Assembly (NCBI RefSeq): GCF_022605725.1
Contig: NC_065546.1
Coordinates: 33,228,227-33,292,226, forward strand
From: Anthonomus grandis grandis
Taxonomy: Eukaryota > Arthropoda > Insecta > Coleoptera > Curculionidae
DNA length: 64,000 bases
Reading direction: 5' to 3'
Shown here: one piece after another, positions 22,981 to 36,200 of the stretch
How positions within the stretch are numbered: position 1 is the stretch's first letter
Layout: each line of letters starts with the position of its first letter
Position numbers and translations under genes: made by a program
Notes under the pieces: model-generated
Databases searched by the model: none
The model's input: the letters and a program-made list of their open reading frames with translations, nothing else
Told to the model about the DNA's origin: nothing

Positions 22981-23017
22981 ACAACCTTAACCTGAAAATA
23001 TAAGACTTCTGACCTAA

Positions 23018-24269
23018 TTACACGCTTATTTTCACCACCCCACGTTTTATTTTATGTGGTATCGTTTTCGGGACCATCCTGCAAAAAAAAATCAAAAAAA
23101 TTATCAAATAACCTCTTATAAATCATTTCATTTGCTTACGTGATGCAATCGATAATAGGGCACACGGACATGCACATTGTACACCCCGTACAGTCGTCGT
23201 TGACCACAGGTATATGCGTTTGCGAGTCGAATTTTATCGCTTGATATCCGGAATCGTTGCAGGCCATGTAACACTTACCGCAGTTAATACACATATCCTA
23301 AAATACACAAGCATATAAGGATTCAATTAATTTCCATGCCACCAAAGTCTAACTTACGTCATCAATCAAAGCAACAACTTGCTGAGTATTATCCAGACTC
23401 TTATAAGGGCCAATCAGAGGCAAAGCCCGTCCAATAACGTCCTTAATCTTTGTAGCTGTTCTGTTATTTCCATTAGGATACCCCAAACCAGCCCCATTGT
23501 GATGTAACAAACCTCCCTCAGGAACCCTCCCTTCTTTAAACATCGTGGCCAGCAAGGCATCTCTTTGTTGCCTAAAAAGCCCAAAGTGGGGTAACTTATT
23601 TCCTCGGGAGTCGTATATGGGATGCACCGGTTTCCCTTTTTGATGTTTTATAGTTGGGGAGCTTTGGCCGTCCCAATCTGGGAAGCGGCTGTCTAAGTAC
23701 AATAAGGCCTTTAGGCCAGTAACGTAGTCTTCTATGAGGGTGAAGTCTTGGTTTTGCACGGCACTACAAACCTATTAATTTATTAGTGAAGTGTGAGAAA
23801 AATAAGGGGCTGGGAGGAGAGCTCACCTGGACAGCACTTGCCCCAACCTGCATAAACTCCAAGGCAGAATAAGCGGAATCGACACCTCCTACCCCTAAAA
23901 TGGGGAAACCGGGAAGGGCTTGTGCTATCGCTGCTACAGCACGTAGACCGATGGGTCTCGTAGCATTTCCTATAAATGAGATCAAAATGGGCAATTAAGA
24001 AAAGAGGCAATCATGACAAGTTTTCTACCTGAAACACCTCCGAAAGTCGTACGACGTTGAGTGCCAATCCGAGGCCAAGCCTCCCCTTTGGAGTTAAGCC
24101 CCATTAAGCCCGAAACGGTGTTAATAGCCGAGACACCCCAGGCGCCGCCCTCTTTTGCCGCCCTCGCGATTTTCACGATATCAGTGATGTTTGGGGTCAT
24201 TTTAACGAAAAACGGGATTTTTATGGTGTTGCGCACCCACCTGCAGATGTCTCGCACTGTATCTTCTTT
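23018..24269 (-). CDS. DPYD: DPYD exons 10-14 (C-terminal part)
   Basis: Exons, 5' to 3' on the minus strand: 24269-24029, 23969-23827, 23771-23358, 23297-23140, 23078-23018. They encode residues 678-1015: the end of the FMN barrel (WVRNTIKIPFFVKMTPNITD, NTVSGLMGLN, GFPILGVGGVDSA) and the ferredoxin-like C-terminus with two CxxCxxCxxxC motifs (DMCINCGKCYMAC and DCTGCTMCMSVC). Introns are 59, 55, 60 and 61 nt. The stop TAA is 23020-23018, after RGVVKISV. The human C-terminus is slightly longer. Confidence 0.95.
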
Positions 24270-27200
24270 CTAGGAAATCAATGTAAAAGTTGGTTTTACA
24301 AAGCAAAAATTAAAAAATGCATTGAAAAAATTTGTAGTTACATCCATATATAATCCAAGATAAGGATGAACTGCATGGTGATCTTGGAAACGGTAGGAGA
24401 TTTTGGAAAAAGTCGGGTAAATTAGAGAAAAATTCGCGCAATTTGATCTATAATTAAATACAGTTTCTACCATCCTAAAATTCCAAATACTTCCGGAGAT
24501 ATCCGGAAATAAACGAAATTTGGCAAAATGGTTTTTATTTTTGACCAGCTCTATTTTAACAGATACCAAAAGACCGAAAGCACTTTTTCAAGGCCACTTT
24601 TTGTGCTTTATTATTTGATGTATCAATAGTTTAAGTCCGACGTTTCTTCTCTGACTTCAACTTTTATTTTTATATAGACCGAAAAAAAACTTACAACGAT
24701 GTATCACATATAATATTTAAAAAAGTAACTTTTTATGAAAATTTGTTGTTTGTGTCATAGTAAGCCATAAAGGAACATTCAAAAAAACATTTACCGCTTA
24801 CTCATATTAAAAAAGAGCAAGGATTAACTAACTTAAGCATTTTGACATTTGCTCTCAGCTTTTACTATGAGAAAAATTTAATGCTAATAACGGCCATACT
24901 TAGTATAAGTTACCTCTTATTAATATTTATATTAATACAAAATTGGCCAGTATCCCCTGCATAAGTATTTTCACTCATTGCGACGAGATAAACAAATTAA
25001 TCAAAATCAAACATTTCTCTTGACATTTATTGTGTTCAGTACTTTTAGATAATTAATTTAATAGTGTTTTCTCAGTTAATTTGTTTTTGTTATTTATTGA
25101 TTTTTGTTACTGCATATTTTGTTTTAAAAAAGAATAGAGTTTGTCAAGGTCTCAGACTCGGGCCGTTTGCGACGCTCTTCGCTCAACGCTGGTTCGCTGA
25201 CATATCTAAGCGTTACCTAAATTTGCTTCAAAATTATTTAGAAGAGCGACTAGACAGCCTTCCACTTGGAATAATTAGAGATTGTTGGTTTCAACAAGAT
25301 GGGGGCGCCTGCTCATAATTCCAGAGAACTATAACAAAGTATAATTAATTATACGAGAATACTTAAATCAACAATTTCATGGTAGGTGCATTGCGACATA
25401 CGGTGATGTCCAGCGGAGTCCACGATCGCCTTTGGACTTTTTTATGTGGCGATATCTAAAAAATTAGCAAAATTTTGAGAGTGAGGAGGAACTTCAAGTA
25501 TTAGTGATCGAAGCTATTAATAGGTTAAGCCCTGATATGCTTATAAACGTACTAAACTCAACTGTTAAACGAGCTTATATATGCATGCAAAATAGTGGAC
25601 AAATTTGTTATAAATGTTTTTTTTGTAATTTAATTTGTTAATTTGTAATTTAATTAATTAAAAACTAATGCTATTTCAAAAAAAACTTTCGAAGACGAAC
25701 CTTTAATGAAGTAAAAGCTGAGAGCAAATGTCAAAATGCTTTAGTTAGTTATTTAATCCTTGCTCTTTTTTAATATGGGTAAGCGATAAATGTTTTTTGA
25801 ATGCTCCTTCATAACACAAACAACAAATTTTCATAAAAAGTGACTTTTTGACCATTAAACTTTTTTAAATATTTTGTGATACGTCGATGTAATTGTCATT
25901 AAATAAGCTTTCATACATAGGGTGTAGTTTTTTTCGGTCCATTTAAAAAATAAAAGTTGATGATGATAACTCAGAAACGAAACGTCAGATTTACACTATT
26001 TACACATCAAATTGTAAAGCACACAAAGTGGCAATGAAATAGTGATTTCGGTTTTTTGTTATCTGTTAACCATTTTGCCAAATTTCGTTTTTTTCTGGAT
26101 ATCTCCGGAAGTATTCGGAATTTTAAAATAGTTGACACTGTATTTAATGAAGGATCGAATTGTGCAACTTTGCTCTAATTTAACCGACCTCGTATTTCCT
26201 ACCATTTCTTATCTTGGACACTCTGTATATGGGCGGAACCAGTCATTTTTTCTAAGGCAAAGAAAATATGTCGGTGATCCCATAAACTCGAAGGCTAAGG
26301 CAATTCTCTCCAAAAAAAAGGAATAGGACTCTACCAATAAAGGTACAATTAAATCAATAAGAGATTGGGTTACAGAATATAAACCTTTAGGCAACATAGT
26401 TATGTATGTAATGCATAATGGCATTAATGTAATGAAGAGTCGAACCAGGAGAGAGCAGACCCAAAAATATTATTAACAGTCTACACACCAGCAGTTAGAA
26501 GCCACTTGGAATTTCAGTTTGAATATACATATCTATTCATAATAGATTTGTGTATACAAACTGAAATAAAATCAATAAAACACAGTATCAGGCACCATAA
26601 TAGTAATATATAATATATAATACAAATAGCTATATGTTGCATGCAATCAACGCTACGAATAGGAGCACTTCTATCGGAGTCAGCTGAGACACCAATAGAG
26701 CTTAGAGGTATAAGCTAAGGCAAAATATGCAGGAAAATGGATCACAAAATCAGAGGATAACATATGGAGCCAATTATTATCATAAATGAAAGGCATAACA
26801 ATTGGGCAAGACACCTACCATTAGCCTTAATATAAGAGAGTAGGTGAAATACTATAAATATAAAGAAGCCAGCTTACTTTGACAAAGTTTGACATAAAAT
26901 GCAGCAAGCAAAGAAGATGGAGTACCTCAAAACCGAGTTGACTAAAGAAGAAAAATTGGCAGAAGAACCCAGAATATAGACGGATCCAATTTACACATGT
27001 GGATATGGAATAAGCTGCAGCAAAATTAAAACCAAATACACACAAAAGATAAAAAATTATACACTTATCACGAAAATACAATCCCAGTATTTTTACAATA
27101 ATTTTCGCAGTAGAAATACATGTAGGTAAAAGAATCACTCATCGCCCTACAAAGCTGTGGCAGTTAAAGTGATCAAATGTGGGAGTTAAAAAAAATATAT

Positions 27201-30200
27201 TTCCTTCTATATCCTAAGGTATATAAGAAATGGCAAAAGAGCCAAATAGAAGAATCAAACAAAATTCCAGATCCCTAAAAATATATTATGGACAAAATGG
27301 GCAGGAATTCAGTTCATTTCTCAAGAAAGAACATGGTTTATTGTCAACAAATAAAAAAAGACAAAATTACCGGCGTTTTAAGAATGAGAACCGGACACTT
27401 TTCTACACCAAAGCACCTTAACAAGATAAAATATAACGAAGGAACCAAATATCTTAAATTTAACTGTACCTTCAAAGAGGCGACATGCAAAGAAAACTAC
27501 TCCCAAGCATTTCTAGGACTAGTATCTGGCCAGACCAGACTTACTAGCAGGTAACTAAGTAAATCCAATGTTAAGGATAATACATAAAGTCATGGATTAC
27601 TTATCAAAGGAAAATAATACTCTTTAGAAAATTACAGAACCTGCTCACAGGTCCCTTGCTGAATTTATTTGTGCTTAGCTTTGTATGTAAATCTGCTTCC
27701 AGGCATATCCGCAGGTAAATATTTTATAAGTAAGAAGAATATGAGCGGCCTCAATAAGAAGGACACAAACAATATTTGTTTAATTGAGGCCACAAATAAA
27801 ACGTTTCTAAACAACCATTTCCTTATACTATGACAACATTTCGACCTCTAGGATAAAGGAATGCCCACAAGTCATTCGAAAAAAGGTGGGTGTCTTCTGA
27901 TTATTCTTTCGCAGTTTCGTCAAAGACGAGCATAATTTGTCAATATCAGTAATAGTTGGAACGACGATCGTAATTAAATGATTATCTTCGCCTGTAGTGG
28001 CTATAAGCAAAATACTATTTCAGGGCCGATTTAGGATGTGCGTGAAAAATTCAATGCGGTAGAATGAAAAAACATCAATTTTTTGCCAATTTTTTGAGAT
28101 AATTGTATGTGGTTTAATAAATAGTTTAATAGCACAACGTTGTGAAAAGGTATATATACAAAACATCGCATACTCCTTGAATGTTCCTATATTTGCTTAT
28201 GTTTTCTTATATTATTTCTTAAGACAGACAGATAACTAATTTATATGTAACAACCGTTCTACTAGTTATTTTTGTTAATTTTGCTTTTCTTCGTTTACAA
28301 TCTTAAAGTCATAGCATTAGTTTTAGTTATTATAAAGCATTTTGTTAACAGTTTATGTTAAACAAATATTCAAAGTAGTCCATTTTTCTCAAAGAGACCT
28401 TTTGAACAAATATAATTATTACTTTTTTTCTTATATATTCGGTGTTTTCAATTGCCATGTACAAACCTTAATAGCGCATTCTGTGTTCAGAATAAGCCTT
28501 AAAAAAAACACGTGCTAAGGCTTTAAAAAAAAAATTGTTTTTTAATTATAACTTTTTTATTACTTTAAAAATTTTTATGAAATTTGGTACACGCTTTTAA
28601 AGTTCAGTTTCGAGTAAATTTAATTGCTCGCATTTTGTTCGTACGATGCAAGGTTTGCGAGTAAAAAAGGCTAATCTCCTACAAGTTCTATGTCATCAGT
28701 TTACATGGAAATGGACAGTTTTCTTGCAGAAGATAACACTACCTAAAGAAAAAATATAACTGCAAATGACAGGCATCGTATGCATGATCCTGAACCACAA
28801 ACTTAAAATTCATTGTCAAAAACTATTCACTGACAGAATGGATCAAAGCAAAAACCATTGAATATCCGAATGATTATTAGTATACTTTTAAAAAGCCAGC
28901 TGAATTATGAAGATTTCTGGAATATATTGGAATCTTCAGCTCTATTCAAAGGCCTAAATCATTTGTAAGAAAAAAAAATTAAAGGGTAAATAAGACTCAC
29001 TGAGAGTTCCCAGAGATCAAAGGGGGCTAATAAAAAGCCAATGAAATGTCCTCTCATGGACTAGGTCTAAAAAGCTTGAGGTCATCTCATCCTTCTCTGA
29101 ATTAAATGAAGAATTTTCCTCAGAAAATTTTTTTCTACAAAAAACTTAAACTTCTAACAACTAAATATTCAAACAAAGGAAGTTTGAACTGGAGCTGATA
29201 TTTGTGGGTATCGATGAGATCCTGGAAGACAATCTAGGAAACTTATAGTTTGCTTTCGAAAAATTACTGATTAGCAAATGGATTGCATCGACAGGGCTCA
29301 CTTAAGAATCTTGATAGATTTCTGGAGCATTACCAAGAGTTATCTGAAGCCAAAATATTGGAAATGTCAATGAGCCACCTTGGTCTATGATCCACCATGT
29401 CTGTAGACTGCATGTAAAGGTGTTACCTTCTCTCATCCTTCTCTTAGTGAAATGCAGAATATCCGAACTTCTTGAAGGAAATTCTGACTAGAACTGATAT
29501 TCATTGCCATGGATGAGATCCTGAGAGGCAATCTAGGAAGTTCGAGTTCACTCTCGAAAAACATTAATACAAACTGATTAATTTATTAATGATGTTTGCT
29601 GAAGGTACTGTCATAAGATACTAAAAAATTAAGTAATGGATTTCTGGACCGTCACCAAGAATTATCAGAGGCCAAAGAACTTAAAAATGCTAATAAGTCA
29701 TTTTCGTTTCACGTTTAACTAGGTGTGAAGAGCTTCGATCTAATCACTGATCAGACACCACAGATAAAAAATTAAAAAGTCTGGATCAAAATAAACATTT
29801 TGTTACTCCAGAGCCTTGTATCAAATTTAATAAAAATATTTTAAGTAATAAAAAGGTTATGACTAAAAAACATTTTTTCCTTAAAATTTAAACACTCTAA
29901 ATTTCGAAAACGGGAAAATTAAGTCTTATTCTGAACACAGAATGCGCTGCTATAAGTTTGAATACTGCGATTCCAGACACCCTGATATACAATAATTACT
30001 TTATAATTTTAAATTATGTTTCGCTACATTTTTTTTTTATGGTATACACAAGCACAAGAGGAAAGTCCTATGTCACTCTTGAAGTGGTGCTTGCGCGAAG
30101 ATATTTGTGGGCATTTATCTTGAATCGCTGCAGGTTGTATGCGTCGGGAAATATGTGAGGTGGAAGCCCGTTCCACAAAGAGGATGTTCTCCAGATGAAT

Positions 30201-33200
30201 GAGTCCCGATACAGCGACGTCCTTGGGGTAGGCAGGTGGACTCGATGTTGATGAGCCGCAACTGCTAGACGCGTCCTTCTTGCCGGAACAGCCCTGGGTG
30301 GAATCAGGCCTGCCAGCTCAGAGGAGCACTTACCGTGATGATAACGGTAGAATAAACAGAGATCAGCCACCTTTCTCCTGTGCTCCAGACTATCCAGACT
30401 CTTTGTCAGTTCTGGTTTGTCGATAAGACGAATAGCTCTCTTCTGTATAGAAACTAGCAGCTTTAAGCTATGCTTGGGTGCAGAGCTCCAGACATGCGAG
30501 CAATACTCGAGGGAAGGGCGTATTTGAGCCTTATAAAGAGTCAGCAGCTGTTCTGGTGTATACAGTTTTTTCGTTTTGAAAAGCACTCCGAGTTTTTTTG
30601 GAAGCTGCCCTAGCGATCTCGGCAACGTGGTCATGCCAGGACACACTGTTGGTGACTTCGACTCCTAGAAGATGTAAAGATGAATTCATTGGCAATGTTT
30701 TCCCTGCCATAACCAGCTCCGGGCCATCAACGTTATTAGTCTTCATCGTAAATACTGCAGCCTGCGTTTTTTTAGCGTTAAAATTGACCAGATTGTTACC
30801 GCCCCACTCCAAGATTGCTCTAATATCGTTGTTGATTGAAGCTACTTGTTGCTGCCTAAGATTCTGAGACGTTGCGGCTGTCGTTGGTTTGGCGGACTTA
30901 AATGTGGAAATAAGTGTGCTATCGTCCGCAAAGCTGTAGATTGGATTAACAGTGGTTCCTAGCAAATCGTTAATATATATCAAGAAAAGGGTGGGGGATA
31001 GAATGCATCCTTGAGGGACTCCAGCGTTAATGTTAAATTTGTCGGAGAGGTGTCCATCGACGGCTACTTGGATTGTTCGTTGTTCAAGAAAACTTTTGAT
31101 CCAATTCAATAATGAGTTTTGTATGCCGATTGAGAAGAGCTTGGTTAGTAGTCCCTCATGCCACACTCTGTCAAATGCCTTGGAAATGTCAAATGTCAAG
31201 AGCGACTGAGCGGGACTCGCCGTGCTTCTCCATGGCCTCCGTCCACAAGTGTGTGACGTAAGCCAGAAGATCGCCGGTGGATCTAAGCTTTCGAAAGCCG
31301 TATTGATGATCGCTGATTAGTCCAGATGATTCCAGATATCTTAACAGTTGTTGGTTGACTGCTTTCTCCATAATCTTCGATATTACTGGAACTAGTGCAA
31401 TCGGGCGGTAATTGGACGGCATCGTCTTTTTACCCTTTTTGGGTACAGCCTGCACTTGAGCAGTTTTCCAGCTTGTTGGAAATGAGCCCTGTTTATACGA
31501 TGCCGTGAACAATCTACATAAGGGAGGAGTCAATTCGTCTGCACAACGTTTTAGTACTAGGGCTGGAATTCCATCGGGTCCAGAAGCTTTGTTGGTGTCT
31601 ACGCTTTTAAGAATTTTATTTATAATTCGTTGGGGAAACGAAATTTCTCCCATCGATGAATTCACCCTTGGCAAATATGGCGGTGTTTTGCCTTGCGAGT
31701 GCAGAGTAGAATTGGACGCGAAGAGTTTACCCAGTAAGTTGGCTTTTTCCCTTGCTGTTACCGCGATAGAACCATCATCTGCTGTTAGGGGTGGCAAGGC
31801 CGACTTTGCAAATCCTTGACTAACGGCTTTCGATACCGACCAGAAAGATCTTGTTCCATTTGGGCAGTTTAGCAATTTGTTTTTGATCCTGTTGTTATGA
31901 CTCTCTTTGCATTCATCAATAATTCGCTTGCAGCTATTTCTGGAGGTTAAAAAGTTCCTCCAATTTTCGGCGGAAGGATTTTGACGCCATTTGCGATATG
32001 CTGCGTTTTTAGTGTTTACTGCCTTTTTGCAATTCAGGTTGAACCATTGCTTGTTGTTTGATCTGCATTTAGTAGAAAAGGGGATATAAGCTTCCATTCC
32101 TGCCAAGATCGTCTCTGTAATTTGGTTTGCACATTCTGAGATGTTATTGGTTCTAAAGCAGACTTCTTTCCAAGGGAATGAGCGATAAAATTCCCGAAGA
32201 TGGGTCCACTCTGCTGATTTATAGTGCCATACCTTCCGCGGCATCGGAGGATCCTGCGTTTTAACATGCAACTGGCAAGAGACTGTTATCAATTTGTGGT
32301 CCGATGTTCCTAGGGGGGCCTGTACTGATACAGTATATAAGTCAGGGTCTGAAGCCAAGACCAGATCTAGGAGACTCGCGAACTCGCCGTCACGATCGGG
32401 GATTCTGGTAGGTTCCTCCACAAGCTGCGTAAGCCCGCATATGGTGGCAAATAGCTCAGCTTCTCGTCCTTCATCGTCGTTCTTGTTGCAGAAGCGCAGC
32501 CAGTTGATATTGTGAACGTTAAAATCACCCATGACGATGATTTCTGCGCTTGGGTGGTCAATTTGCAGTTGATTAATGCAATCAACCAGGTTCGAAAAGA
32601 GCCGCCTATATTGGGTATCGCTTGGTGGTCTGTAGATACAGCAGATAAATTTCGTGGCTCCACTGGCTATTATTTTGAACCACATAACGTCGAAGTCCGC
32701 AGGTTCAAGCGTTTCCTCCCGCTGGCAACTCAAATCGCTCTTGACAAATACGGCCAATCCAAAGTTTAGTCGAAATCGGGTGTGTAGATCGTATCCAGGG
32801 TAAATAAGGTGTACGTTTGTTGTTGGAGGTTTCACCTTTGTTTCTGCCAATGCCAGAATGTGAGGCTTATTTGATTGCAGGTGTTGGTATACTGCATTAA
32901 TATTGGTGTTTAGGCCTCTGATGTTGCAGAAATTGATTTTTAGGCTTTTAAACCCGCCTGATGGACCCCCCCGACCAGCCTCCGCCCGGAGATCCGAATG
33001 GGAGGCTAGTTTACCTCCGGAAAGTTTTGGTCGTGAGGGCGCCATTATGCATTAATTTTACTACTTACATTAATGTGTTCTGATCTTGTTATTGATAAAA
33101 TTACTTTCTAAGAATGTTTAACATAAGAACCTTAAATATTTTAGAGTCCTGAGGATAACCTTATAGAGGCCGAAACAATAATCTAAGGTCATAAAGACTA

Positions 33201-36200
33201 CTGAGATACTAAATCATTTTATTCATATATGAATCCCAAGGTCAGTTGAATAGAGAAAAAAATACGGAAAAACATGTTCAAACGTTACTATAGAATTGAA
33301 TACTCTTGACACGAAATTACCTGTCCACACGCCAACCCCATGCCAGACTCTCCCACCCCGTGAGGGCAACTCAAATTCAATTCCAACATGTCGGCTCCGC
33401 TCTCCTCGGCTCTTCTCGCCAGCTCCTCCCAGTCCTCCTTAGTGTATGTGCACATTATGGAGGCAATCACCACTTTACTGGGGAAATCCTCCTTCAACTC
33501 TTTGATGCCTTTCAGCCAGAATTCAGTGTACTTTTCAGATATCACTTCGATATTTAAAAAGGAACCTTGCTGGGGGCCGTAGTGGTGTCCCGAGGTTGTA
33601 CCTCTCACTATTCTCGGCGAAATATTGGTTACTTCGTTCTGTTGATAATAATTGATTACTAAAATATTGTTGAAGCCTTATGGAGCCACCAACCTTTTCG
33701 AGAGCAAACGTTTTCGTCACCACAAACCCCCATCCTTGCTCAAAAGCGCGCCTTATCATGGCTGGTGTGGTTACGGGAGGTGCAGATGCTAAACCAAAAG
33801 GATTTTCGAAACGTACCCCGCATATTTCCACTGATATATCCACTTGGTCGATTGGGGTGTAAAACAGGGGCAATTGAGGAGTAGTATCACGTGAAAGTTG
33901 CTAGAGAAGACCAAATTATAAAGCCTAAAAGATATCGTAGGATTATAATACCTCCAAAGCACAATGCATGTACCAAGCAGCAGTTTTCCCATCATTAACG
34001 GACTCCACAGTTGTTTCAGCTACACCTGCCAAGTCACCACCTATCCAGACTTTATCGTGGGAGCTCTGTAAAGTCTCCTTGTTTACCACAGGTAAATTAC
34101 GATCGTTTAAAGATAAGGGTTTCAGGGCCTGAATAACTGAAACATAAATAAAACCACTATAGTGCATAGCGAAATGATTTTCTACTGATTATTTACCATC
34201 GGGATCCGCTAGTTCCGAACCAAAAGCTAATATAACAAAATCGGCCTTCAAAGTGGTAAGTTGTTCTGGATCAGCCGCCCAAGTACCATCAGCCAGCTGC
34301 TCGGTTCTGGAAAAGCTTACCGAACATATCTTACCATCTTTAAGGTTCACTTTATGAGGAGAAAGAAAACCCACTAGCTCACATTTCTCTTCAACGGCCA
34401 AGGACACCTCTTCAGGCACAGCCCGGATATTCTGGATCCCTCTGAAATTAAAATTCGCCCTAATTCGGGAGGAATATAATTTGAAAAAACTTACCGGCGG
34501 AAAACTACGAACACTCTTCTGGCCCCGCAACGTAAGGCTGAAGTGGCACAATCAAAGGCGGTGTCTCCCGCTCCTAATACTAACACGGTTCCGTACAATG
34601 TTGGCAGGGTGGAGCAGCTGCCTAGGCAGGTTTTCTTTGAACCCTTCGCCACTAAGGGTAAGAAGCTTTTGGAGGTGTAGAAACCTTGATTGGGGTTAAG
34701 GCTAGAGAAGAGGCGATCGATCTAGAATAAGAGGGTTAATCAATGTTAGTTAAGGTAATATCTTACAACAAAATTATCCTTAGTTAAAAATAATTAAATT
34801 CGTACTTGATTTAAGGTCTACAGTGTTTTCCAAATGCCGGGGTAGGCAGTCTATAATATTTCAATGTAAAAATAAAAGCAAAACAGGCCATTATTATTAG
34901 CAAGGAGAAAAATAAACTCAAATTCTCATGTTAGGCTACGTGTTTTGCCTTACGACGCAATCAGAAATTAAAACCAGGTAGCTATGGTTAACCATTAATT
35001 TAAAGGAAAAGCACAACTCATCTACAATGACACACACGAAAATAGTTATTTATGTAACAAGATATGACATACCACTGAATCAATGCTTGAAAAAGCATCA
35101 GTTAGAAAAATCGGAACCTGATTCAGATGTGACATGAAAAATTTGAAAAGTTAAGGAGAAATTTCCTAATTTCAATTTTAGCGGATATGCGGAAATCGAT
35201 AATTATTTGGCGAAATTTTAATGGATGATGAAATTGTGGAGTCAATAACTTTAAATATGGGTCTAACCGATGAAGATGACGAAAGACTTGATGAAGATGA
35301 CTATATTAAAAATAATAATGTAGACGTTCCAACCGTCCCTGTAATGACAATAAAAATGTCAGAAGTCCGTAATTTTTTGGAGTCATGCCAAGTTCCTGAG
35401 CATATTTGTTATTCTTTCTGTAATTTTAAAAGCTACATAAAAAACATTTATTTTTGTAGCAGGAATATTTACTCAATCAAAAATTACTAATTACATAATT
35501 ATAGTAAATTTAGGTGTTGGGATTTTTTAATTTGTGTTTTCGATTTACAATATATTAACATTCAATTTCTCATTAAATACATATGTAAAAACATAAAAAA
35601 TGTATCTACATATATTATGTATGCACATTTAGAATTTAGACATATTAGTATTTAGTAGTATGTATTTCTATATTTTTTATTTAAAGAAACACAAAATTAT
35701 TTATCAAATGGTTTTACTTAAATATACTTTGTATATTAGTACATAGCATATAATTTATGTTTTAGTGGTTATAACGAACTTCGGACAAAACGAACCAATT
35801 TGAATGATTTTTTTAGGGTTCGTTATATCCGAACATTACTGTATTTCAAAAATTTTAAACTTTTTTAAAACTGAATTGGTGATAAAAGGTAGAACGTTCG
35901 GATACAAGCTCCAAAGCACTAACTACATTCATTTATTAGAGGTTATTAAATATGTCATTGAGGTTCAAAATTAAAGACGTCGTTGGCATAATTTAAGGTT
36001 GGACTTTTTTAGCCCTTGTAATCTCTAGCTTTTCCAGAGTATCCAGGTTTTTGCCTTTCGCATACTTATGTAAAATAGCTAAATCATCTGACCGAAAAAT
36101 TGTAACAAGTTGACAAAAGATAATTTTTAAACGCTGACTTTGACTGTTTATCATCGGTGTTCCTATTCTAGTTTATATTATTAGTAAGGATTTTATGTTC

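Noticed and set aside
23783..24010. Minus-strand frame overlapping DPYD exon 11 in another reading frame
   Set aside because: The conserved DPYD frame explains the sequence; the other frame has no match.
31505..32769. Several plus-strand open frames of 70-105 codons
   Set aside because: All are antisense to the long LINE ORF2 frame on the minus strand.
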